From Aggregatilineales bacterium (GTDB lineage: Bacteria; Chloroflexota; Anaerolineae; Aggregatilineales; Ch27), in assembly GCA_029976005.1 (NCBI GenBank), contig JARKOQ010000026.1:1-34053 (forward strand): a stretch of 34,053 nucleotides of DNA, in the 5' to 3' direction. Of this stretch, positions 7,967 through 13,621 are shown piece by piece. The stretch's first letter is position 1; each line of letters starts with the position of its first letter. The notes under the pieces were generated by a model. The model saw only the letters and a list, made by a program, of their open reading frames with translations, was not told where the DNA came from and did not search any database. Made by a program: the position numbers and the translations under genes.

Positions 7967-8374
7967 CTAACGCGGCAGGTCGTCCGGGCGGAAGCCGAGC
8001 GGTAGCAGGTCGGCCAGCGGCCCTTCGTGGGTGATCCGCCCGTCGGTATCGGCCATGATCACGGTCAGCGCCGGGCTGAACTCGAACAACGTCTGGCGGC
8101 AGATGCCGCACGGCGAACCGCCGTTGACGGTCACGATGGCGATCGCCTCAAAGCGCCGCGCGCCCTCGCTGACCGCCTTGACCACGGCGGTGCGCTCGGC
8201 GCAGACCGTCGCGCCGTAGGTCACGTTTTCCACGTTGCAGCCGGTGTAGATCGTGCCATCCTCGGCCAGCAGGGCCGCGCCGACCTGGTAGTGCGAATAC
8301 GGCGCGTAGGCCTTCAGGCGGGCCTCCTGAGCGATCGCGATCAGCCGCCGGCGCAGTTCCTCGGTGAGAGCCAT
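7967..8374 (-). CDS. cdd: Cytidine deaminase
   Basis: The protein is 135 aa from ATG 8374 (GAGGG 9 nt upstream); an in-frame ATG at 8383 would leave almost no space after that ribosome site. The sequence aligns over its full length with the small tetrameric Cdd type. YAPYSHYQVGAAL is at the N-terminus, CNVENVTYG binds the nucleoside, CAERTA carries one zinc cysteine and the catalytic glutamate, and PCGICRQ carries the other two zinc cysteines. It hydrolyses cytidine and deoxycytidine to uridine and deoxyuridine in pyrimidine salvage. It has its own promoter and is convergent with the DUF190-CBS gene. A short tandem repeat of CCTCTGGTCTCC lies in the gap after its stop. Confidence 0.95.
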   Translation of the reverse strand: MALTEELRRRLIAIAQEARLKAYAPYSHYQVGAALLAEDGTIYTGCNVENVTYGATVCAERTAVVKAVSEGARRFEAIAIVTVNGGSPCGICRQTLFEFSPALTVIMADTDGRITHEGPLADLLPLGFRPDDLPR

Positions 8375-8427
8375 CCCATCCATCCCTCGTAAGCGATCGT
8401 GGCTTGCCCCCAGGCGGGGGAGGGATC

Positions 8428-8456
8428 ATTGTAGCGCCTCGCGGGGCCGGACACAA
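8428..8456 (-). promoter_or_regulatory. Promoter of cytidine deaminase
   Basis: On the minus strand TTGTGT (8451-8456) and TACAAT (8428-8433) are separated by exactly 17 nt, about 54 nt before the ATG at 8374. The -10 matches 5/6 of the consensus. Confidence 0.5.
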
Positions 8457-8494
8457 AAAACATAAAGCCATCTCACCGCAGAGAACGCAAAGAA

Positions 8495-8630
8495 CGCAGA
8501 GAAAAGCGACAATCAGGAAAATTTGCACCACTGAAGCCGCGAATCGAAAACTGGTGAACTGGTTTGCCCTCTGTGCCCTTCGTGTCCTCTGTGGTGCGAT
8601 GTCTTTTGCGATTTGATGCGATTGCCCTGG
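8495..8630 (+). repeat. 136-base interspersed repeat, copy A (inverted copy at 25889-26023)
   Basis: From CGCAGAGAAAAGCG to GATTGCCCTG this stretch matches the reverse complement of 25889-26023 with only about ten differences by eye, including small indels. It contains imperfect inverted motifs (ACCGCAGAGAACGC-type on the left, CCTCTGTGGTGCG on the right). It carries no gene and may include small parts of the ends of neighbouring transcripts. A related but more diverged copy lies at 31646-31740. Confidence 0.8.
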
Positions 8631-8698
8631 ACACACCTCACTGCAAAACTGGTCATGCTGCTGGCAGCGTCGAAGCGGCAAGCGTCCAAGTGCAAGAC

Positions 8699-8736
8699 AA
8701 AAAAGCCAGAGGCCGGGTGGGTGCCCAGCCTCTGGC
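8699..8736 (-). terminator. Rho-independent terminator after the SLATT-like gene
   Basis: On the minus strand a 9-bp stem GCCAGAGGC/GCCTCTGGC (8728-8736 with 8705-8713), extended by an inner GGG/CCC, is followed by six T (8704-8699). It lies 43 nt after the stop at 8779. The stem is nested inside a second inverted repeat (about 8671-8689 with 8747-8765) of the GCTTGCCGCTTCGACGC family. That sequence recurs at 15590-15612 and 19618-19636. Confidence 0.85.
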
Positions 8737-8778
8737 TTCTGTTTTTCGCTTGCCGCTTCGACGCCTGGACGCTGGCTT

Positions 8779-9543
8779 TTATTCCTCGTCGGGGTTGGGC
8801 AGCAGGCCCTGCTTCTGGAGCGACGTGCGCATGTCGGCCAGCAGCTTCTCGGTGCTGGCCGTCGCGGCGGGGACGATCTCCCCGAAGAACTTGCCGATGT
8901 CCTCGCGCTTGAGATCGTTCATGCGCCCGTTGAAGATGTCGAAGACTTCTTTATGGGTCTTGCCGGCGTAGTTCTCCCCGCTCAGGGTGACGAAATCCCA
9001 GAATTCCATCTGGTAGCGCTCGGAGAGCACGCGGTAGTGCCGCCAGCGCTCGTCCGGGCGGCGGAACTGGTGGACGGCCGTGATCACCGCCACGAAGATG
9101 CCGGACAGGCTGGCCGCGATGCGCAGCTCCTGGGTATCGAACTGGATGAAGACCGGGATCAGCACGCCCAGGATGATCTGCCACCAGCGGATCAGCTCGT
9201 TGGCGTTGCGCTCGCGGGTCGCCCGGCTCTCCACCCACTGCATCTGGGAGAACCAGTTCTCGGCCAGCACTTTGGATTGGAGCTGGTCCAGGGGCAGGAG
9301 GTTGCCGATCTCCTCGAATTTCTTGAACAGGCGCTGGTTGTAGGCTTCGTCGGCGCTGGAGGTCTGCACCACCGACGGCAGCAGCTCCGGCGGGGTGTTG
9401 ATGAACAGCAGCAGCGTGGCGCGCACCATCCGGGCCAGCGCCCGGATGATTTCCCAGAAGAACACCAGAATCCCCTTCACCAGGCTCCAGACTGTCTGGA
9501 GCGCGTTCTGATTGTTCCGCGGAGCCTCGTTTTGAGTCGACAT
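8779..9543 (-). CDS. Two-TM SLATT/DUF4231-like membrane protein
   Basis: The protein is 254 aa from ATG 9543 (AGGA about 10 nt upstream; the longer frame to 9588 has no support). Residues 17-50 are hydrophobic and may dip into the membrane. A long polar helix region follows, then two clear membrane helices (about 119-135 and 143-159). Directly after comes a helix with the WRHYRVLSERYQMEFW pattern. This order matches the SLATT / DUF4231 superfamily, described as pore-forming effectors tied to nucleotide-sensing conflict systems. No SMODS or other partner gene is adjacent here, so a housekeeping role is also possible. The gene ends in a strong terminator and starts 56 nt after the alanine-dehydrogenase-like gene, so the two may be cotranscribed. 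Confidence 0.6.
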   Translation of the reverse strand: MSTQNEAPRNNQNALQTVWSLVKGILVFFWEIIRALARMVRATLLLFINTPPELLPSVVQTSSADEAYNQRLFKKFEEIGNLLPLDQLQSKVLAENWFSQMQWVESRATRERNANELIRWWQIILGVLIPVFIQFDTQELRIAASLSGIFVAVITAVHQFRRPDERWRHYRVLSERYQMEFWDFVTLSGENYAGKTHKEVFDIFNGRMNDLKREDIGKFFGEIVPAATASTEKLLADMRTSLQKQGLLPNPDEE

Positions 9544-9598
9544 ACGTGCGTTTTCCTTCGGTAGGAGGAGCCAGGTTAAGACCAGCACCGGTCTTGGA

Positions 9599-10675
9599 CT
9601 AGCCGAGCGCGCGCTGCAATTCCCCCGCCTTGAGGACCAGCCCGCGCTGCAAACTGGGGCTGTGCGCCAGGGCCGCCGCCAGCCCGTCCTGCGCGATCCG
9701 GGTAATGTACGGCCAGGCAGCGTTCAGGAAGGCATGGGTGGCCGTGCGGCCCACCACGCCGGGCATGTTCACCACGCAGTAATGGATCACCCCTTCCGCC
9801 TCGAAGATCGGGTTGTCGTGCGGCATCGGCCGGCTGGTTTCCACACAGCCGCCCTGGTCGATGCTCAGGTCGATGATCAGCGATCCGGGGCGCATGGAGC
9901 GCACCATCTCGCGGGTGATGATGATCGGGGCGCGCTGGCCCGGAATCTGCACCGCCCCCACCAGCACGTCCGCGAACCTGCACACCCGCGCCAGGTTGAA
10001 ATCGTGCGAGATCATGGTCGTCACCTGGCCGCCAAAGCGCTCGTGGGCGACTTGCAGGGCGCGCAGGTCGCGGTCCAGCAGGATGACCCGCGCTCCGACG
10101 CGCAGCAGGGCCTGGACGGCGTGAGTCCCCACCACGCCCGCGCCGACGATCACCACGTCGGCGGGCGGCACGCCCGCGATCCCGCCCAGCAAGATGCCCT
10201 TGCCGCCCTTGTCGTTCTGGAGGTACTGGGCCGCGATCTGGGCGACCATCTTGCCGCCGATCTGGCTGAGGGGGTAGAGCACCGGCTGCCGCCCATCCTC
10301 CTCCTGGATCAGCTCGTAGGCGATGGCCGTGATCTTGCGGCTCTGCAGGGCTTGCAGCGGTCCGCTGGACGTTGCGAACAGCATCATCAGGGACAGCAGA
10401 GTCTGTCCCTCGGCCATCCAGCCGATCTCCTCCACGTTCGGGCGCAGCACCTTGAGCAGCAGGTCGGCGCGGCGGAAGACCTCCTCGTGCGCGTAGGAGA
10501 TGCGCGCCCCGGCCTGCTCGTACTCGTGATCCGTGAAGCCGCTGCCCAGCCCGGCCCCGCGCTCCACGTAACACTGGTGGCCCCAGCGCGTCAGGAGCGA
10601 CACGCCCACCGGCGTCATTCCGACGCGGTACTCGAACGGCTCGGTTTCCTTGGGGATGCCTATCACCAGACCCAT
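9599..10675 (-). CDS. Alanine dehydrogenase / PNT family protein lacking the catalytic His
   Basis: The protein is 358 aa and collinear with L-alanine dehydrogenase, which interconverts alanine and pyruvate with NAD. Substrate residues corresponding to R15 (EYRVGMTP) and K75 (DLLLKVLRP) are present. So are the Rossmann motif VIVGAGVVGTHA and the DQGGCVETSRP segment with the catalytic Asp. At the place of catalytic H96, however, the sequence reads LSLMMLFATS, with Met98 instead of His. The enzyme may act on another substrate or be a relative with altered chemistry. The C-terminus is about 10 residues shorter than typical Ald. AGGAGG lies 7 nt before the ATG. The SLATT-like gene follows by 56 nt in the same direction. 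Confidence 0.8.
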   Translation of the reverse strand: MGLVIGIPKETEPFEYRVGMTPVGVSLLTRWGHQCYVERGAGLGSGFTDHEYEQAGARISYAHEEVFRRADLLLKVLRPNVEEIGWMAEGQTLLSLMMLFATSSGPLQALQSRKITAIAYELIQEEDGRQPVLYPLSQIGGKMVAQIAAQYLQNDKGGKGILLGGIAGVPPADVVIVGAGVVGTHAVQALLRVGARVILLDRDLRALQVAHERFGGQVTTMISHDFNLARVCRFADVLVGAVQIPGQRAPIIITREMVRSMRPGSLIIDLSIDQGGCVETSRPMPHDNPIFEAEGVIHYCVVNMPGVVGRTATHAFLNAAWPYITRIAQDGLAAALAHSPSLQRGLVLKAGELQRALG

Positions 10676-10702
10676 CGGAGCGCCTCCTGAAAAACGGTGA
10701 TT

Positions 10703-10956
10703 AGTGATCAGTTTTCAGTTTTTGGTAAAAGCTCAGGCGCTGATCGGGGCGATCAACGCCAGCAAAAGCGGGTGTGTGTCTCGCGCCGCCGTCTTCGCCG
10801 CTTCATGCCTGGCGCTTGCTCCGCCGGGCGGTGAAGTTGACCCTTATCATACACTTTTTCGGTCGGATCGGCACAGGCGGGGGAACGCGCCCCGCGTGAC
10901 AGACCTGGGGCTGAGCCACGCCGTGTGCCTTGACTGAAAACTGAGAACTGATCACT
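10703..10956. repeat. 254-base MITE-like element with AGTGATCAGTT ends
   Basis: The perfect 11-bp inverted ends AGTGATCAGTT (10703-10713) and AACTGATCACT (10946-10956) enclose about 230 bases without a gene. The same ends bound a 113-base element between nuoC and nuoD (27991-28103). Each end carries internal echoes of CAGTTTTCAGT. The enclosed sequence includes TTGACCCTTATCATACAC near 10845; no clear promoter for the alanine-dehydrogenase-like gene was identified in it. Confidence 0.6.
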
Positions 10957-10976
10957 GAGAACCGTCTTCCAACGAT

Positions 10977-11007
10977 CGCAGGGACACGGGGGAGGCGTGT
11001 CCCTGCG
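10977..11007. terminator. Strong GC hairpin downstream of the small LexA-box gene
   Basis: A perfect 12-bp stem, CGCAGGGACACG with its complement (10977-10988 / 10996-11007), has a 7-nt loop. Neither side has a U tract, so it may work as an mRNA 3' end or Rho-dependent boundary. It belongs to the AGGGxCG palindrome family spread through the window. Confidence 0.45.
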
Positions 11008-11053
11008 GGGGAGGGCCATGCTGGCACGACCAACGGGAATCGGGTGACCTGCG

Positions 11054-11269
11054 TTAGAAACCCTCGTCTGCCGCGCGGGCATAGAGGTGCGCGTGGGTGG
11101 GGGAGATCGGGTAGCGGCGTCCGGCGAGGTTGCGGAGGTGGGCCTGCTCGTGGCTCAGGGCCGGTTGAGCGACGGCCGCCTCCGGCGCGCCCATCAGCAG
11201 GCGACCAATCCAGATCGCCAGGCGCTGCCAGCCAGTCAGGAGGGGGCGGGGAGAAGAAACAGCCAGCAT
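11054..11269 (-). CDS. Small LexA-box-controlled protein of unknown function (71 aa)
   Basis: I do not recognise this 71-aa protein. It starts at ATG 11269, behind AAAGGAGC 11 nt upstream; an in-frame ATG at 11350 lies upstream of the likely promoter and is rejected. A short amphipathic or hydrophobic stretch (GWQRLAIWIGRLLMG, 13-27) is followed by an Ala-rich, then His/Arg-rich tail. No catalytic motif is visible. The upstream region carries a promoter with two GAACNNNNGTTC boxes, the Gram-positive-type LexA operator, which suggests SOS induction. Small SOS proteins elsewhere (YneA, SidA, SulA, TisB) block division or act as toxins; nothing here shows which, if any, applies. That it is a real gene rests on the promoter, ribosome site and spacing. 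Confidence 0.6.
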   Translation of the reverse strand: MLAVSSPRPLLTGWQRLAIWIGRLLMGAPEAAVAQPALSHEQAHLRNLAGRRYPISPTHAHLYARAADEGF

Positions 11270-11293
11270 GGCGTGTGGTTGCTCCTTTCCATA

Positions 11294-11347
11294 GAACAAA
11301 AGTTCGATCACTGACCTCAGAATAACATAGAACATTTGTTCAGTCAA
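11294..11347 (-). promoter_or_regulatory. Promoter with two LexA (SOS) boxes
   Basis: On the minus strand TTGACT (11342-11347) and TATTCT (11319-11324) are separated by exactly 17 nt. GAACAAATGTTC (11330-11341) fills most of the spacer next to the -35. A second box, GAACTTTTGTTC (11294-11305), lies about 7-18 nt past the expected start site. Both fit GAACNNNNGTTC perfectly, with centres 36 bp apart. This is the operator of LexA in Gram-positive bacteria and of the green non-sulfur genus Dehalococcoides. Both positions would block transcription when LexA is bound. Confidence 0.75.
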
Positions 11348-11479
11348 CACCCTGGCCCGCTTTTCAGGTACGGATTTGGTTAGAACTGGTGACGGATCGA
11401 ACTACAACTTCCCCCGGATTCTGGCGTATAGTGGATGATTAGAGCCTGGGCCGCCGCGCGCCTGGGGGTGGCAGTGGGG

Positions 11480-12538
11480 ATGGCACATCGCCGCATGATC
11501 GCATCGACCTCAATCGAATCCGGCGCACCGGCGGCTTCCGTGCGGCCGGGGCGCGAGCTGCTGATTTTTGGCGGGCTGGCTTTCGTGATCTCGTGGGGCA
11601 TCTGGGGCGGGAGCGCCCTGATCGCCCCCGGCGATCCGGCGGTGACCAGCCTGGCCGGGCTGGCCGGATCGTTCGGCCCGGCCCTGGCGGCCCTGATCCA
11701 GACCGCGCGCGCCCCCGGCCAGCGGACCCGGATCGCGCCCCGGACGCTGGGAGTATTCGTCCTGGCCGCGCTCGGCTTGAGCCTGTTGATGGCCCACGCG
11801 ATCGGCGGGGCGGCGCTCGGTCCGGCCGGGATCGGCTTGGCCGGGCTGACCGTGTGCCTGGCGGCCGGGGTGCTCGCCAGCCCGGCCCTGGAGGGCGATC
11901 TGCCGCGCGTCTTTGCCCGCCGGATCGCGGCCTGGCGGATCGGCCCGGTCTGGTACGCCGCCGCGCTGCTGGCGGCTCCGGCCGTGCTCGGCCTGAGCAT
12001 GCTGGCCGCCCACCTGGCCGGATCGCCCACCCCGGCCCAGTCCGACCTGCTGGCCGCCGGGTGGCCCGCCCTGGCCGGCGCGCTGCTGACTTCGGCCCTG
12101 TTCGGCGGGCCGCTTGGGGAGGAACCCGGCTGGCGCGGTTACGCCCTGCCGCGCCTCCAGCAGCGCTTCAGTCCGCTGGTCGCCAGCCTGATTCTGTCCG
12201 CCATCTGGGCCGCCTGGCACGCGCCGCTGCATATTGTGGGCTTCTATCCCGGCGGGCTGGGTGGGTTGGCGGCGCGCTTCGTATGGACCGTGCCGGTCAC
12301 GCTGTTCCTGACCTGGCTTTACAACGGCACGCAGGGCAATCTTCTGTTGTGCATTCTCGCCCACGCCTCGATCAACTTCAGCACGGCCGCGCTGCCCGTG
12401 ACCGGCTGGAGCGCGATCGGTCTGGCGATCGCGCTGCTGCTGGCCGTGATCGGGGGCCGGATGTGGCGGCCGCTGAACGCGCCCGCCGGGGCCGTCCCGG
12501 CGTCTGGCGAGCCATCCCGTTCTTCATCGTATGACTGA
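11480..12538 (+). CDS. CPBP family intramembrane metalloprotease
   Basis: The protein is 352 aa from ATG 11480. The frame is open to an ATG at 11435, but a TATAGT box (11427-11432) would start transcription after that codon; the ribosome site is weak for either. About eight hydrophobic helices are seen. All three CPBP (Abi/Rce1) motifs are present: EEPGWRG with E214, E215 and R219; WHAPLH with H247 and H251; and HASIN with H295 (numbered from 11480). These residues bind the catalytic metal inside the membrane. Bacterial members process or regulate membrane proteins, bacteriocin immunity and similar tasks; the substrate here is unknown. A CopD-like membrane protein follows after 15 nt, probably in one operon. 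Confidence 0.85.
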   Translation: MAHRRMIASTSIESGAPAASVRPGRELLIFGGLAFVISWGIWGGSALIAPGDPAVTSLAGLAGSFGPALAALIQTARAPGQRTRIAPRTLGVFVLAALGLSLLMAHAIGGAALGPAGIGLAGLTVCLAAGVLASPALEGDLPRVFARRIAAWRIGPVWYAAALLAAPAVLGLSMLAAHLAGSPTPAQSDLLAAGWPALAGALLTSALFGGPLGEEPGWRGYALPRLQQRFSPLVASLILSAIWAAWHAPLHIVGFYPGGLGGLAARFVWTVPVTLFLTWLYNGTQGNLLLCILAHASINFSTAALPVTGWSAIGLAIALLLAVIGGRMWRPLNAPAGAVPASGEPSRSSSYD

Positions 12539-12553
12539 GTGAGGGTAAACCTG

Positions 12554-13021
12554 ATGGACGTGCTTCTTGCCGGAGCCACCTGGCTCCACCTGCTGGCGAC
12601 CGTGGTCCTGATCGGGCAGTACGTGCTGCTGGCCCTCATCTACTATCCGCTGCTGCGCAGCCGGATCAAGGCCGCCGAGCTGGGCGGCGTGATGGAAGAG
12701 CTTGGCACGCGCATGCGGGGCTGGATCGGCCTTTCGGTGCTGATCTTCATCCTGACCGGCATCTACCTGACGCTGCGCGATCCGGCTTACCTGGGCGTGG
12801 GCAACTTCGGCAACGCCTGGTCGATCCTGATGCTGATCAAGCACATTCTGGTGCTGGCCTTCATCGGGGTTGGCATCTACACCGAGCGCGCCCTGGTCGG
12901 CAAGGTGGCGGAGAGCAAGGGCAGCCCCGACTCGGTCACCCGCCTGGAGACCGCCTTCGCCATCCTGGCGATCCTGGGCGTGGCGATCCTGCTCATGACC
13001 GCCCTGGCCGGGGCGCTCTAG
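12554..13021 (+). CDS. Four-helix membrane protein, CopD/DUF2269-like
   Basis: The protein is 155 aa with four predicted membrane helices (about 6-28, 55-75, 90-110 and 128-150). A WLHLLATVVLIG first helix has a conserved-looking His, and the second half reads WSILMLIKHILVLAF. The pattern of a helix-1 His plus a Lys-His pair in helix 3 resembles the CopD / DUF2269 integral membrane family, parts of which handle copper or haem. The evidence is pattern-based only. The start at ATG 12554 has GAGGG 8 nt upstream; a GTG at 12539 overlaps that site. It lies 15 nt after the CPBP protease stop, so the two are likely cotranscribed. A strong hairpin follows. Confidence 0.6.
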   Translation: MDVLLAGATWLHLLATVVLIGQYVLLALIYYPLLRSRIKAAELGGVMEELGTRMRGWIGLSVLIFILTGIYLTLRDPAYLGVGNFGNAWSILMLIKHILVLAFIGVGIYTERALVGKVAESKGSPDSVTRLETAFAILAILGVAILLMTALAGAL

Positions 13022-13043
13022 GCGAGTTGGTTGGCTTGAAATA

Positions 13044-13071
13044 CGAGGGACGGCCGCCGGGCCGTCCCTCG
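13044..13071. terminator. Bidirectional hairpin between convergent genes
   Basis: A perfect 12-bp stem, CGAGGGACGGCC with its complement and a GCCG loop, sits between the stop codons of the CopD-like gene (13021) and the sigma-like gene (13101). There is no U tract. It belongs to the AGGGxCG palindrome family. Confidence 0.5.
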
Positions 13072-13100
13072 CTGATTCGGTTCCCCGGCGCGCGGCCGGG

Positions 13101-13466
13101 TCAGTCCCCGGCCAGCGGGATCAGGGTGATGGGCAGGCTGGCTTCGACGGCCCAGGTGAGCGTGGTCGCGTCCTGGGGCGGGACGGCCAGCAGGATCGTT
13201 CCCTCGCCCAGCCCGACCACGGTCGCGCCTTCGATCACCCGCCGGGTGGCTACCCGCAGAGTCGCCGCGCCCGTCCCCGCGTCGAACAGGCCGATCCGGT
13301 CGACCAGGCGCAGGAACGCGGTCTGGGCCACGTCTTCGGCCAGCGGCCGGTCGCGGGTAACCAGGTAGGCGGCCCGCACCGCCGCGACGTAGTGCAGGTC
13401 GACCAGGCCGTCCAGCCCGGCCAGATCGCCCTGCTTCAAGCGAGCCACCGCCTCCCGTTCGTCCAT
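13101..13466 (-). CDS. Chimera of sigma-70 (ECF) region 2 and a CpaB/RcpC-like C-terminus
   Basis: The protein is 121 aa. Residues 1-65 are a sigma-70 region 2 of ECF type: DLAGLDGLVDLHY, AAYLVTRDRPLAEDVAQTAFLRL. Region 4, needed for -35 recognition, is absent. Residues 78-121 (RVIEGATVVGLGEGTILLAV, PQDATTLTWAVEA, PITLI) resemble the C-terminal strand-helix-strand of CpaB/RcpC pilus-assembly proteins. The likeliest origin is an internal deletion that joined the first and last genes of a sigma-factor operon. Alternatively it may be a short fusion protein with a working promoter-opening domain. A GGGGCG site precedes the ATG. The sigma part is clear and the CpaB part moderately so. Transcription cannot be judged. 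Confidence 0.6.
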   Translation of the reverse strand: MDEREAVARLKQGDLAGLDGLVDLHYVAAVRAAYLVTRDRPLAEDVAQTAFLRLVDRIGLFDAGTGAATLRVATRRVIEGATVVGLGEGTILLAVPPQDATTLTWAVEASLPITLIPLAGD

Positions 13467-13540
13467 CCGCGCCCCTTGCCTGACCGTGCCCCTCCGCGTG
13501 GAGGGTTCTACCGTATCGTATCCAGGCGCGGGGCGAAGGG

Positions 13541-13610
13541 TTGGCTTTTGGCTGTTGGCTATTGGCTTTTAGCTGTTGGCTCTTGGCTAAAAGCCAAAGC
13601 CAGGAGCCAA
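13541..13610. repeat. Palindromic TTGGCTATTGGCTTTTAGC-type repeat
   Basis: A self-complementary array of GGCTxTTGGCT words followed by AAAAGCCAAAGCCAGGAGCCAA can fold into a long imperfect hairpin just after the glpD stop (13622). Two related elements flank the 5' side of ogt (32302-32369 and 32408-32463). Confidence 0.7.
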
Positions 13611-13621
13611 CCGCCGCCTTT

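Noticed and set aside
7925..7970. Tandem repeat CCTCTGGTCTCC as start of a CRISPR or microsatellite
   Set aside because: Only two copies without spacers; too short to support either.
11435..11479. N-terminal extension of the CPBP protease
   Set aside because: A TATAGT box directly before it would start transcription downstream of that ATG, and no ribosome site is present.
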